The notes under the pieces were generated by a model. That model did not search any database. It worked only from the letters and a program-made list of their open reading frames with translations, and was not told the origin of the DNA. A stretch of DNA of 64,000 nucleotides from SHVO01 sp041905795 (GTDB lineage Bacteria; Pseudomonadota; Alphaproteobacteria; Rhodospirillales; Rhodospirillaceae), in NCBI GenBank assembly GCA_041905795.1, contig JAYRKL010000002.1:1-64000 (forward strand). Direction: 5' to 3'. Below, piece after piece: positions 10,126 to 20,700 of the stretch (its first letter is position 1; each line of letters starts with the position of its first letter). A program made the position numbers and the translations under genes.

Positions 10126-11245
10126 ATGCGCGCCGACATCGAGAGCAAGGTCAACGAGATCAAGCGTTCCCTCGGCCTGCTCCGGAGGCATCTTTGACTG
10201 GGATCGCGCCCTCCTGCGCCTTGATGAACTGAACGCCAAGGCCGAAGACCCCAATCTCTGGAACAAGCCGTCCGAAGCGCAGAAAGTCATGCGCGAGCGG
10301 ACCCAACTCGACACCGCCATCGGTTCCACCCGCAAGCTCGAGCGGGAACTGGAGGACGCGATCACCTTGTCGGAACTCGCCGACGATGAGGGTGACGAAG
10401 GCGCCATCGCCGAAGCCCGCGCGCTGATCGCCGACCTCTTGGCACGCGCCAAGCAGATCGAACTGGAAAGCCTGCTGTCCGGCGAGGCGGACGGCAACGA
10501 CTGCTATCTCGAAATCCACGCCGGCCAGGGCGGCACCGAGGCCCAGGACTGGGCCGAGATGATGGCGCGCATGTATTCGCGCTGGGCCGAGCGCAAGGGT
10601 TACAAGGTCGAATACCTGGAAGAAAGCGCCGGCGACGGCGCCGGCATCAAGTCCGTGACCTTCCGCATCGGCGGCGTCAACGCCTACGGCTGGCTCAAAA
10701 CAGAAAGTGGAGTCCACCGGCTGGTGCGCATCTCGCCCTACGACTCGAACGCGCGGCGGCACACTTCGTTCTCGTCGGTCTGGGTGTATCCGGTGGTGGA
10801 CGAGTCCATCGAGATCGAGATCAACGACAAGGACTGCCGCGTCGACACCTACCGCGCGTCCGGCGCCGGCGGCCAGCACGTCAACAAGACCGACAGCGCG
10901 GTGCGCATCACCCACATCCCGACCAATATCGTGGTCCAGTGCCAGAACGAGCGGTCCCAGCACCAGAACCGGGCCAAGTGCTGGGAAATGCTGCGCGCGC
11001 GCCTGTACGAACTGGAGCTGGAGAAGCGCGAAGCCAAGCTGGCCCAGCAGGAATCCGCCAAGACCGACATCGGCTGGGGCCACCAGATCCGCTCCTATGT
11101 GCTGCAGCCCTATCAGATGGTCAAAGACCTGCGCACCGAAGTCGAAACCTCGGACACGCAGGGAGTCCTGGACGGTGATCTGGACAAGTTCATGGCCGCT
11201 TCGCTGGCCTCGCGCATCAAGACCGGCGGCGACGTTATTCAGTAG
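10126..11245 (+). CDS. prfB: Peptide chain release factor 2, programmed +1 frameshift
   Basis: RF2 recognises UGA and UAA. The gene is in two frames: ATG 10126 encodes 23 codons ending CTT at 10192-10194, then in-frame TGA at 10195-10197; a +1 slip at CTT-TGA-C resumes with GAC at 10196 and continues to 11245, giving about 372 residues. The slip is preceded by an internal Shine-Dalgarno-like GGAGG with the usual short spacer (CGGAGGCATCTTTGAC). The catalytic GGQ is in GAGGQHVNKT. This is the classical autoregulatory frameshift, so the TGA is not a mutation. An annotation starting at 10289 would miss the N-terminal coiled coil. Confidence 0.96.
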
Positions 11246-11269
11246 TCAAGCGCGCAGTAGTCAAGCGCG
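11240..11269. repeat. 15-bp perfect tandem duplication at the prfB stop
   Basis: The 15-mer CAGTAGTCAAGCGCG occurs twice head to tail (11240-11254 and 11255-11269). The first copy contains the last codon and TAG stop of prfB. It looks like a recent slippage duplication; no function is implied. Confidence 0.85.
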
Positions 11270-11323
11270 GCGCGCGCAACGTATCCGGCCGCGCCGGCGG
11301 TCACCTTCATCACCGCGCGCCAG

Positions 11324-12598
11324 CTATGACAAGGCGCGCGCCTCGATGGTGACATGCGACAGCGCGGCGAATTTCCCGAACCGGCAGCGGTAGTATTCGG
11401 CGGCGCGCGGACGGTCGCTGACCACCGAGACGATGGCGCCCAGATGCCCCGGGCCCAGCCGCCATAAATGCAGGTCGGCGACATGGTCGCCCTGGCTCTC
11501 GACCTCGGCGCGCAGCTTGTCCGCCAGGTCCGGATCGGCGGTCATATCGAGCAGGATGCGCCCGGAATCCCTGATCAGGCCGTAGGACCAGTTGCCGATC
11601 ACCACGGCGCCGACGATGCCCATGACCGGGTCCATGAACGTCCAGCCCAGGTATTTCGCGGCGAGCAGCCCGGCGATGGCGAGCACCGATACGCCGGCGT
11701 CGGCCAGAATATGCACAAAGGCCGCGCGGTAATTGTTGTCGGTGTGATGCTTGCCGTGGGCGTCGTGATGATGCGCGTGGTCCTGGGTGAACGAGACCGT
11801 GAGATCGTGGCTGTGATCGTCATGCGGCAGGCGCAGGCGCACGGTGAATTCGTGGGGCTCCGCGACGGTCTGTTCCGATTCCAGGAAGCCGTCGTAGGCG
11901 CGCAAGGAGAATCGCTCGCGGGCGCCGTCCGGGCGCTCCACCTCCAGGACCGCGCCGGCATCGTCCGCTTGCAAGCCGTCGGCGAAGCGCAGCCGGAAGC
12001 ACGGCGGGACCCCGTCCTCGAAGATTTCCAGGAACGCCACGCCGTGCCCCGTATCCAGGCGCCGCTGCGGGCCATGGTCGTGGGGATGCCCATGACCGTG
12101 TCCATGATCATGCCCGGAACCATGCCCCGAACCATGGCCGTGATGATGGTGGTCCTCGCCCGCCAGCAGCCAGGCGCCGGCGATGTTCACCAGCAGGCCG
12201 AGGACCGCCACCAGGATGGCCTCGTCGACGTCGATCGCCACCGGGCTGAAGAAACGCGCGACCGATTCCCATCCCAACCCGAGCGTGGCGGCCGCCAGGA
12301 TGATGGCGCTGGCGAAGCTGGCGAGATCGCCGAATTTCCCGGTGCCGAAGGCGAAGCGCTGGTCGTTGGCGTGGCGGCGCGCATAGCGGTAGGCGAGCGC
12401 GGCGATGGCGAGGGCGGCGACATGCGTCGCCATATGCACGCCGTCGGCCAGCAGGGCGAGGGAGCCGAATACCGCGCCGCCCACGATCTCGGCCGCCATC
12501 ATCGCCAGCGACAGCCAGATCACCATCCAGATCTTGCGTTCCTTGCCGGCGTGCCCGGCGGCCAGGAAGACGTGGCTGTGCCCGATCGGGACATTCAT
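11324..12598 (-). CDS. dmeF: Cation diffusion facilitator, Co/Ni exporter DmeF
   Basis: Inner-membrane CDF-family metal/proton antiporter, 424 residues. Predicted transmembrane segments begin at about residue 25; the metal-site motif LLADGVHMATH in the second segment and its partner HILADAGVSVLA in the fifth are clear. Between segments 4 and 5 are two histidine-rich tracts (about 150-175 and 260-275) flanking a beta-rich insert, a layout typical of DmeF. It starts 4 nt after the stop of a regulator with Co/Ni ligands, which supports cobalt/nickel efflux over zinc. Confidence 0.92.
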   Translation of the reverse strand: MNVPIGHSHVFLAAGHAGKERKIWMVIWLSLAMMAAEIVGGAVFGSLALLADGVHMATHVAALAIAALAYRYARRHANDQRFAFGTGKFGDLASFASAIILAAATLGLGWESVARFFSPVAIDVDEAILVAVLGLLVNIAGAWLLAGEDHHHHGHGSGHGSGHDHGHGHGHPHDHGPQRRLDTGHGVAFLEIFEDGVPPCFRLRFADGLQADDAGAVLEVERPDGARERFSLRAYDGFLESEQTVAEPHEFTVRLRLPHDDHSHDLTVSFTQDHAHHHDAHGKHHTDNNYRAAFVHILADAGVSVLAIAGLLAAKYLGWTFMDPVMGIVGAVVIGNWSYGLIRDSGRILLDMTADPDLADKLRAEVESQGDHVADLHLWRLGPGHLGAIVSVVSDRPRAAEYYRCRFGKFAALSHVTIEARALS

Positions 12599-12602
12599 GG
12601 CG

Positions 12603-12866
12603 TCACCGCAAATAACTGTTCACGACGTCGACCAGTTCCTCCGCGGCGTCGGCATGGCCCTTTGACCCGGCGACGTGATAGCGGATGTGGTCTTCCATCA
12701 CCTTGGCCATGAGGCCGTTGATGGCGCCGCGCACGGCCGCAAGCCGGTGCAGCATGTCGGCGCAGCCGATCTCGCTCTCGAGGGCGCGTTCGACCGCTTC
12801 CATCTGCCCGCGGATGCGCTTGACGCGGTTCACGAGCTTGGTCTTCTCGCGCACGGTATGGGCCAA
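12603..12866 (-). CDS. dmeR: Metal-responsive repressor, RcnR/DmeR type
   Basis: An 87-residue all-helical repressor of the CsoR/RcnR/FrmR family. His3, Cys35, His60 and His64 are all present at the numbering of the Ni/Co ligands of E. coli RcnR, which argues for Co/Ni sensing and against copper (CsoR) or formaldehyde (FrmR). It starts with TTG at 12866 after a GGAGG site. It is first in a two-gene operon with the exporter; metal binding should release DNA and switch on efflux. Confidence 0.92.
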   Translation of the reverse strand: MAHTVREKTKLVNRVKRIRGQMEAVERALESEIGCADMLHRLAAVRGAINGLMAKVMEDHIRYHVAGSKGHADAAEELVDVVNSYLR

Positions 12867-12880
12867 GGGGGTACCTCCAA

Positions 12881-12904
12881 TAGGATACCCCCTATAGGTA
12901 TATC
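12881..12904 (-). promoter_or_regulatory. Candidate DmeR operator
   Basis: Just upstream of the dmeR ribosome-binding site, the minus strand reads TATAGGGGGTATCC flanked by further TATA/ATAC half-sites. A G-tract bracketed by ATA/TAT arms is the operator pattern of RcnR/DmeR regulators. Position and pattern both fit autoregulation of dmeRF. Confidence 0.7.
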
Positions 12905-12950
12905 GCGGGCCGCGCGGAGTCCAGGTCCGGCCGCCGGGGGGGCGCCCTGG

Positions 12951-13153
12951 AGCATTTTCCGATGAAGTGGATGCCGGTTCATCGCAGAAAATGCGACCAA
13001 ACCAAAAATTAGAGCATGATCGCGATTCAATATGACTCGATCATGCTCTAGAGTCTCGTGCGTGATTTAAGAAACACGCACGAGACTCTAACCTATTGTT
13101 TGGTCGCATCGTTTCTGCGGAAAACCGGTATCCACTTTTCCGCACGATGCTCT
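12951..13153. repeat. Double copy of an alphaproteobacterial intergenic palindrome
   Basis: Two abutting elements. The first (12951-13050) runs from AGCATTTTCCGATGAAGTGG to GATCATGCTCTA and is nearly identical to the copy at 59327-59430. The second (about 13051-13153) contains the hairpin arms AGAGTCTCGTGCGTG / CACGCACGAGACTCT and a diverged core with ACCGGTATCCACTTTTC. The shared core AAGTGG-N3-CCGGTT is typical of short non-coding repeats in this class. It lies between dmeR and the DUF455 gene. Confidence 0.85.
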
Positions 13154-13159
13154 ATGGAC

Positions 13160-13960
13160 TCAGGATATCCAGGGTTTCAGGTAACTTTCATCCATCCCGG
13201 CGGCGGTGCGCGCGGGGATGTTGAAGGGGGGCTTGAGGCCGCCGCGGAAGCGCTCCGCCAGCAGCGCGGCGTACCGGGCCTGGGGATCGGCGTGATCGCG
13301 CGAGCAGCAATACTCGAACCAGCGGACGCCGATCCGCACATGCTTGATCTCGTCGTCGTAAATCTGCTGCAGCACGGCGGCGGTGTCGGGGTCGTCGGCG
13401 GCGCGGCAGCGGTCGATGGCCGCGGGCGTGGTGTCCAGCCCGCGCGCCTCCAGGGTCATGGGAACGATGGCCAGGCGCGCGGCCAGGTCGTCGGCGGTGC
13501 CGCGGGCCGCATCCCACAGGCCGTTGTGGGCGGGAAGATCGCCGTAGGCGGCGCCCAGGTCCGCCAGCCGGTTGGCCAGCGCGGCGTGGTGTTCCGCTTC
13601 CTCCACCGCCACATTGACCCAGTCGTTGTAATAGGCGAGCGGCAGGCCGAGATGGGCAAAGCGGACAATGATGTCCCAGGCCAGGTCGATGGCGTTGAGT
13701 TCGATATGGGCCAGCGCGTGGATGAAGGCGATGCGGCCTTTGGGCCCCATCGACCGGCGCGGCATCCGGTTGGGCGGAAGAAGTTCGGGCCGCGCCGGCC
13801 GCGCCGGGAGGTCGGGCGCGGCCGCCCAGCCGATCTCGGTACCGGCGCGCCAGACGTCGGCGAGCGCGAAGGTGGCGGCGACTTTTTCCTCGGGCGCGGC
13901 GGTGAGCAGCACGTCGACCGCGCCCTGCGCGAGCGTAACCGGAGCGAAGGAGGCCGTCAC
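13160..13960 (-). CDS. DUF455 ferritin-like protein
   Basis: A 266-residue helical protein of the DUF455 family, predicted to have a ferritin-like four-helix fold. Metal-ligand-like E/H pairs occur in HALAHIELNAIDLAWD, EEAEHHAALANRL and YDDEIKHVRIG, the pattern expected for a di-iron site. Start chosen at GTG 13960, which overlaps the bcp stop by 4 nt (GTGA), indicating translational coupling. Third gene of glnE-bcp-DUF455. Biochemical function of the family is, to my knowledge, not established; link to peroxide or iron handling is inferred from bcp. Confidence 0.8.
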   Translation of the reverse strand: MTASFAPVTLAQGAVDVLLTAAPEEKVAATFALADVWRAGTEIGWAAAPDLPARPARPELLPPNRMPRRSMGPKGRIAFIHALAHIELNAIDLAWDIIVRFAHLGLPLAYYNDWVNVAVEEAEHHAALANRLADLGAAYGDLPAHNGLWDAARGTADDLAARLAIVPMTLEARGLDTTPAAIDRCRAADDPDTAAVLQQIYDDEIKHVRIGVRWFEYCCSRDHADPQARYAALLAERFRGGLKPPFNIPARTAAGMDESYLKPWIS

Positions 13961-14562
13961 AAGCCGCGCAGCGCCTGTCTCACTTCCTCGGCATGGCCGG
14001 GAACGCTGACCTTGCGCCACTCGGCGCGCACCTTGCCGTCCCGGTCGATGATGAAGGTCGAGCGCTCGACGCCCATGAACGTGCGCCCGTACATGCTCTT
14101 TTCCTTCCACACGCCGTAGGCTTCGCAGACGCCGCTGTCGTCGGAGGCGAGGGGGAAATTGAGGTCGTATTTGGCCTTGAACTTCTGGTGGCTCTTGACC
14201 GGGTCCTTGGACACGCCGATCACGATGGCGCCCTTGAAGGCGGTCATGCGGTCGCGGAAATCGCAGGCCTCGGCGGTGCAGCCGGTGGTGTCGTCCTTGG
14301 GGTAGAAGTAAAGCACGACCGGCTTGCCGCGCAGATCCTTCAGCGAGACCGCAGTGCCGTCGTCCAACGGCATGGTGAAGGCGGGCGCATTCTTGCCGAC
14401 CAGCGAACTCACATTTGATTTCGCGGGCGATTTCACCTTTGATTTCGCATTTGATTTTACGGGCGATTTTATGGGGGCGGTCTTGGCCGGTTTCTTGGCG
14501 ACGGCCTTCGCGGGCGCCTTTTTGGCGGATTTCTTGGTTTTGCTCTTGGCTTTTGCGGCCAT
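13957..14562 (-). CDS. bcp: Peroxiredoxin Bcp/PrxQ with a histone-H1-like N-terminal tail
   Basis: Thiol peroxidase of 201 residues. The catalytic half (from about residue 50) has FYPKDDTTGCTAEACDFRD: the peroxidatic cysteine followed five residues later by the resolving cysteine, the atypical 2-Cys PrxQ arrangement. The first 50 residues are almost only Lys, Ala, Ser and Pro with a KSxxKS periodicity, like bacterial histone-H1 tails; ordinary Bcp (about 150 residues) lacks this. The ATG has an AGAGGA site, so the tail is probably translated. It lies 12 bp behind glnE. Confidence 0.92.
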   Translation of the reverse strand: MAAKAKSKTKKSAKKAPAKAVAKKPAKTAPIKSPVKSNAKSKVKSPAKSNVSSLVGKNAPAFTMPLDDGTAVSLKDLRGKPVVLYFYPKDDTTGCTAEACDFRDRMTAFKGAIVIGVSKDPVKSHQKFKAKYDLNFPLASDDSGVCEAYGVWKEKSMYGRTFMGVERSTFIIDRDGKVRAEWRKVSVPGHAEEVRQALRGL

Positions 14563-14574
14563 GGGTCTGTCCTC

Positions 14575-17500
14575 TCAGCGGATGACGGCGTCCGGGGGCA
14601 GGGCGGCCCGGGCGGCGGCGGCGGGTTGTGCGATGATCTTCTCGTAAAGCGCGGACACGGTTTTTCCCGTCTCCGCCATCAGGCGTTCCAGGGCGCCATC
14701 ATCCAATACCCCGGCGGCACGGGCCAGTTTTTGTTTCAGGCCCGGCGGCAGGCTCTCCGGTGCCACATCGCCCTCGGTGGTCAGGCGGATCACGAATTGC
14801 AGCCGCGACCACAGGCCGATGGCGGCGGCCAGCGTGTCGCCGTCGGTGGCGGACAGCGCGCCGGCGTCCACCAGCAGCGCGATCAGGCTGGGCGGCCGGG
14901 TGTCGGCGGTCACCGCCGCATGCCGCAGGGCCAGGTACTGCAGGATGAATTCGGCGTCGATCAGCCCGCCGGGCTGGCGCTTCAGGTCCCACAGGCCTTT
15001 GTCGCCCTGTTCCTTGCGCATCAGCGCGCGCATGTCGGCGACGGCGCAGAGCAGGATGTTGGGGTCGCGCGGGCGGGAAAGAGCCAGGGCGCGGGCGTTC
15101 TCGACGGCGCCGGCGAGCGCCGCCGCCCCGTACACCACGCGGGCACGCACCAGGGCAAGGTGTTCCCAGGTCCAGGCGTCCTCGGTCTGGTATTTGGCGA
15201 AGGCCTCGAGGCTGGTGGCCAGGGGGCCCTTGTCGCCGTTGGGCCGCAGGCGCAGATCCACGGTGTAGAGCGCGCCTTCGCCGGTGAGCGCGGTGAAGGC
15301 GGTGGTGATGCGCTGCGCGAGGCGGATGTAATAGGGCGCGGCGGGGAAGGATTTGGCGCCGCCCTGGGACATGGCGTCCACGGCGGCGTCATAGACCAGC
15401 ACAAGGTCGAGGTCCGAGGACGGCGTCAGCTCCCGGCTGGCGAGCTTGCCGTAGGCCAGCACGGCAAGGCCGCCGTCTTTGCCGGCGTCGGCGCCGACCC
15501 GGCCATGTTGGCGGGCGAATTCCGCATGCACCCGCGGCACCAGCGCGCCGGTCACCGCCTCAGCCACGGTCGTGAGTTGTTCGGCCGCGACCGTGGCATC
15601 GGTGATGCCGCGCAACGTGTGCACACCGATGCGGAATTGCTGGTCGTGGGTCCAGCGGCGCAGGCGGTCGAGGGTGCCTTCAAAGGTGTCGGCGTCCGCC
15701 AGCGAGGTCTCCAGGTCCTTTTTCAGTGCGCTCGCGTCGGGCAGCGGGTTGAAGAACTGGGGCTCCAGCACATAGTCGAGCAGGGCGGGGGTGCGGGTGA
15801 CGTGTTCGGCCAGGCGCGGGGCATCGCCCATGATCTCGGCCACCAGGTCGAGGATGTCGGGATTGGCGTAGAACACCGACAGCAGCGGCACGCCGGCGGG
15901 CAGGGCGGCGAGGCACCTGTCGAAGCGCAGGAACGCAGGCCCCGGCTGGGTGGTGCGGGCGAAGGCCGAGAGCAGCGCCGGCATCACTTCGGTCAGCAGC
16001 TGACGCGCGCGGTTGGAGCGCGTCGAGCGGTAACGCCCGTGGTGCCAGGCGCGCACGGTCTGGGCGATGGTGGCCGGCTCGGAGTATCCCAGGCGCTTCA
16101 ACGTGGCGATGGTATCGGGATCGTCCTCGGTGCCGGTGAACACCAGGTTGCCGCCTTCTTCGCCACTGAGGGCGGGGCCGGTGATGGCCAGTGACGGCGC
16201 GTCCTCGAACAGGCCGGCGTAATGGGTTTCGACGGTCCGCAAGACCTTTTCCACGTCGGCCATGAACGCCGCCGTATCCTGCGCGCCGGAGAAAGCGGCC
16301 AGGCGTTTAAGACCGGCCTCGTCCGCCGGCATGGTCTGGGTCTGTTCGTCGGCGATCATCTGCAAACGGTGCTCGAGCGCCCTCAGCGCCCGGTAACAGG
16401 CCTTCAGGTCATCGCGCACCTGCGGTTCCACGAACCCCAGCTTGGCAAGCGTGTCGAGCGTTCCCAGGGTGTCCGAAAGGCGGGACTCCGGGAACCGTCC
16501 GCCCCAGATCAATTGCTGGATCTGGGCGAAGAACTCGATTTCGCGGATACCGCCGCGTCCGAGCTTGATGTTGTGTCCAGCCACCTGCACATGCCCGCCG
16601 CCCTTGAGGGCGTAGATCTGGCGCTTGATGGAATGGATGTCCTGGATGGCGTAGAAGTCGAGCGACTTGCGCCAGATGAACGGCTGCAGGTCGCGCAGAA
16701 ATGACTTGGCCATGTCCAGGTCGCCCGCCACGGCGCGCGCCTTGATGAAGGCCGCGCGTTCCCAGTTCTGGCCGTAGTTCTCGTAATAGGACTGGGCGGC
16801 GGCGCGCGACACGGCGATGGAGGTCGAGCCGGGGTCGGGCCGCAGGCGCAGATCGGTGCGGAAGACATAGCCGTTCTTGCGCTCCTGCAGCACCTGCACC
16901 AGGTCCTTGGTCAGCGCCACGGCGAATTCCTGCGGCGATTTGGGCCCGATGTAGGGCAGCCGCATTTCGTCGAAGAACACGAACAGGTCGATGTCGGACG
17001 AATAGTTGAGTTCGCGCCCGCCGAGCTTGCCGAGGCCGACCACCGCGTAACCGCAGGCGCGCTCCGGATCGGCGGCATCGGCGAGGGCGATCTGCCCGCG
17101 TTCGGCCGCGCGCGCGAGCAGGCTGCGCAGCGCGGCGCGCACGCAGGCGTCGGCGAAATCCGACAGCGCCGCGGTCACCTGCTCCACGGTCCAGACGCCG
17201 GCGAGATCGGCCAGGGCGATGGACAAGGCGACCTCGGCCTTGGCGCGGCGCAGGCTTGCCATCACCGCGGCGACGTTGGCCGGCTCGGCCGGGGCCGCCA
17301 GCGCGGCCACGGCCTCGCTCAGCACCTTGCTGGCGCCGCCTTCGACCGTCGCCATCACGATCGCGGGATGGGCCAGGGCGAGGTCGCTTAAAAAGGGACT
17401 CGCCGCGAAGATGCCCGTGAGCACCGGGCCCCAGCGGGGGTCGGCCAGGGCGCCGGCCACGAAATCTTTCACGGCGCCGTCCGTGATGCTTGCAAGCGCG

Positions 17501-17586
17501 GCCCATTCATCGCCCAGCGTGCGGACGCGGGCCGGATCGAAGGCGACGGGTGGGGCCAGACACAGGACGGGGATGGGGGAGGACAC
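14575..17586 (-). CDS. glnE: Bifunctional glutamine synthetase adenylyltransferase/deadenylase
   Basis: A 1003-residue protein with two nucleotidyltransferase modules controlling glutamine synthetase. The deadenylylase module shows LNYSSDIDLFVFFDE and the adenylyltransferase module TPSSDLDLVLVYD; both carry the DxD metal pair. Helical GlnD-UR_UTase-like domains follow each. Start is GTG 17586. First gene of the minus-strand operon with bcp and DUF455. Confidence 0.95.
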   Translation of the reverse strand: MSSPIPVLCLAPPVAFDPARVRTLGDEWAALASITDGAVKDFVAGALADPRWGPVLTGIFAASPFLSDLALAHPAIVMATVEGGASKVLSEAVAALAAPAEPANVAAVMASLRRAKAEVALSIALADLAGVWTVEQVTAALSDFADACVRAALRSLLARAAERGQIALADAADPERACGYAVVGLGKLGGRELNYSSDIDLFVFFDEMRLPYIGPKSPQEFAVALTKDLVQVLQERKNGYVFRTDLRLRPDPGSTSIAVSRAAAQSYYENYGQNWERAAFIKARAVAGDLDMAKSFLRDLQPFIWRKSLDFYAIQDIHSIKRQIYALKGGGHVQVAGHNIKLGRGGIREIEFFAQIQQLIWGGRFPESRLSDTLGTLDTLAKLGFVEPQVRDDLKACYRALRALEHRLQMIADEQTQTMPADEAGLKRLAAFSGAQDTAAFMADVEKVLRTVETHYAGLFEDAPSLAITGPALSGEEGGNLVFTGTEDDPDTIATLKRLGYSEPATIAQTVRAWHHGRYRSTRSNRARQLLTEVMPALLSAFARTTQPGPAFLRFDRCLAALPAGVPLLSVFYANPDILDLVAEIMGDAPRLAEHVTRTPALLDYVLEPQFFNPLPDASALKKDLETSLADADTFEGTLDRLRRWTHDQQFRIGVHTLRGITDATVAAEQLTTVAEAVTGALVPRVHAEFARQHGRVGADAGKDGGLAVLAYGKLASRELTPSSDLDLVLVYDAAVDAMSQGGAKSFPAAPYYIRLAQRITTAFTALTGEGALYTVDLRLRPNGDKGPLATSLEAFAKYQTEDAWTWEHLALVRARVVYGAAALAGAVENARALALSRPRDPNILLCAVADMRALMRKEQGDKGLWDLKRQPGGLIDAEFILQYLALRHAAVTADTRPPSLIALLVDAGALSATDGDTLAAAIGLWSRLQFVIRLTTEGDVAPESLPPGLKQKLARAAGVLDDGALERLMAETGKTVSALYEKIIAQPAAAARAALPPDAVIR

Positions 17587-17750
17587 GCAGCGACTCGCAG
17601 GTTTATGTGTTGTTCGAGGCCACAGTGGGATATAGATACCGGGTGGTCAAGACAGGGCCCAAGACCCTGTAAAACAGGGCCGTGGCCCTGCATGAAGGTC
17701 CCTGGGGGGAATTACCCCGCGCCAGCGGGGTAGTGGTAGGGAGTGCCGCG

Positions 17751-20700
17751 TTGTCCCACGGGGCGGTCAGATATCTGCTGCGCGTCATCGAGGCGGTGTT
17801 CCTGCTGGCGGTCGTCGGCGCGGCGGTGCTCACCTGGCGGCTGAGCCAGGGCCCGATCGTCATCGACGCCATCGCGCCCTACGTCTCCGAGGCGTTCACC
17901 CAGGCCGGCAATGGCGTGAAATTCCAGGTCGACCACCTGGAATTCAAATGGTTCGGATTGAAGGCGCGCCCCGAGCTTACCGCGCGCAACGTCCGCCTGA
18001 TGCAGCCCGACGGCGGCATCATCGCCAGCCTGCCGAGCATGGTGGTGCGCCTGTCGCCGGGCGCCCTGCTCCGCGGCGTGATCGCGCCCGATACGGTGAT
18101 GCTGTCCAATCCCATCATCCGCTTCGTGCATCGCGCCGACGGATCCCTGGGGCTTGGCTCGGGCAGTTCCGGGGTGGCGATTCCCAATCCCGCCGCCGCG
18201 CCGGCTGCCGCGCCCACTGCCATACCCACTGCCACACCGGGCGTCGAGCCGACCAACAGCAACGCGGTCGCCGAGGAACTCATCCGCTCGCTGACGCGGC
18301 CGGCCAGTGAAGAGAACCGCGCCGGATATCTCGACACCGTCACCATCGCCGATACCACCCTGGTGCTCGCGGACGAGGTTTCCGGCCGGCGCTGGATCGT
18401 GCCGTCGGCGACGCTCACGTTCACGCGCACCGCCGGCAGCCTGGAACTTCTGGCGACCCTGCCGGTGGTCGAGGACGGCCGGCGCTGGACCGTGACCGCG
18501 CGCGGACACTACCTCGAGGCGACCCGCCGGCTGGCGTTCGACGTCGATCTCGAGGGCTTTCGGCCGACGCGCGTGGCGCGCCTCGCCAAGCAGCTGGTGC
18601 CGTTCGGCGCCATCGATCTGCCGGTGAGCGGCAAGGCCCAGGCCAACTTCACCCTGCAAGGCAACGCCGCGCGCCTCGACAGTATCGCGTTCGACGTCAA
18701 GGGCGCCGCCGGTACCTTGCATCTGCCGGCACCGGTCGAGCAGTCCTATCCGGTGCGCGCATTGTCCCTGAAGGGATCCGCCAGCGCCAACCTCGACAGC
18801 ATGAAGATCGACGAAGCCAAGGTGGAACTGGACAGGGCCAACGACGTGCGCCCGGTGATCACCGTCAGCGCCGAGGGCGTGAACCTCAACACCGCGCCGC
18901 ATGTGACGGTGCGCGCGCAGTTGCCGGACCTGAGCCTGGCGGGGCTGAAGGACTACTGGCCGCAGACCGTCGCGCCCAACACGCGCGACTGGATCGTCGA
19001 CAACCTCGACGGCGGCGGCGCCACCGCCACCGAGTTCAAGATGGAACTGAACGGGCCGCGCCTCGAGGAACTCACCGCGACCAACACCCTGCTGACCACG
19101 CGCCTGCACGGCATCAACGTGGCTTACATGCCGCACATGCCGAAGGTGCTGGGCACCGACGGCGTGCTCACGCTCTCGCCCAGCGAGGTGCAGATCGCCA
19201 TCCACGGCGGCCATGTGCCCGATGCGCAGAGCGGCGCCGGCCTCAGGGTCACCGGCGGCAAGGTCAGGCTCTACGGGCTCGATGTCGGCAAGGAACGCGG
19301 CGACGTCACCCTCGACATCGCCGGCGAGTTCGGCGAGGCCATGCGCCTGGTGGATCACGAACCGCTCGGCTACGCGCATGCGGTGGGGATCGATCCCAGC
19401 CAGGTGGCGGGCATGGCCAACGTCAACCTCAAGCTCGATTTCCCGCTCATCAAGGACCTGAAGCGCGAGCAGGTCGCCATCGCCGTCAAGGCCAAGGCCA
19501 CGGGCGTGGGCATTCCCAACGTCGCCTTCAGCCTCCCCTTGAATCAGGGCGACTTCGAGATGGCGCTCACCGGCAAGGGCATGACGGTCGAGGGCAAGGC
19601 CAATCTGGGCGGCATTCCGTCGCTGGTGTCGTGGACCGAGGACTTCGAGGGCGAGGGCGACGTGCGCTCGACCTATGTCCTGGACCCGATCCTCAACAAC
19701 AACCAGCGGCCCTTGCTGGGCCTCTCCATGCGTCCGTTCATCCCGCCTTATATCGACGGCGAGGTGCCGGCGCATGTGACCTATGTGGTGCGCCGCGACA
19801 ATACCGCCACCCTGGAGGCCACCGCCGACCTCACCCGTGCGGCGGTGGCGATCCCGGAACTGGGCTGGAAGAAGGAAGAGGGAAAACCCGCATCGGGTGT
19901 GGTCTCGGCGCGGCTGGAAAACGACAGCCTGGTGGAGGTTTCGTCGTTCCACGTCACCTCGGGCAGCGCGGGCGATGTGGATGCGCTGGACGTGGTGGGA
20001 TCGGTCACTTTCAGCGGCGACGCCAACCTCAAGACCCTCAAGATCGGCCCCAGCATCGCCGGCGAAAGCCGCATGCAGGCCGAGGTCACGCGCGACGAGC
20101 TTGGCGCCTACACCATGGATGTCAGCGGCGCGGCGTTCAATTCCACCTATTTTTGGAAGGAGATGTCCCGCGACGACACCCGCGGCGCCAAACCCCAGGG
20201 TGCCGCCCAGAACGCGGCCCAGAACGCAGAAAGCACGCCGCTCAGGCTGACTGCGAAGTTCGACCGCATGTGGCTGGCCAAGGAGGGCGATTTCAAGGAC
20301 GTGAGCCTGGTGTTCGAGCGCAGCAAGGCCGGCATCCAGGCCATCGACTTCAAGAGCCGGGTGGCGGAAACGCCGTTCAGCCTCACGCTCACCTCGGTCG
20401 ACGGCAAGCGCTCCTTCGCCGGCGCCAGCGACAACGGCGGCGCGGTGGTGCGCGCGGTCGGGCTGTTCAAGGATATCCAGGGCGGCAAGTTCTCGATCAA
20501 AGGCGAGTTCGAGCCCAACGGTACGGTCAAAGGCGGCGCCGAAATCTCCAACTTCAAGCTGGTGGGCGCGCCGCCGCTGGCGCGCCTGTTGTCGGTGGCG
20601 GCGCTGACCGGAATCCTCGACGAGTTGCGCGGCAACGGCATCTCCTTCACCACCCTGCGCGCGCCGTTCTCCTATGCCAACTCCATGCTCACGGTGTCGG

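Noticed and set aside
10195..10197. In-frame TGA early in prfB as a nonsense mutation
   Set aside because: The context (GGAGG, CTT-TGA-C) is the conserved programmed frameshift; the +1 frame continues as intact RF2.
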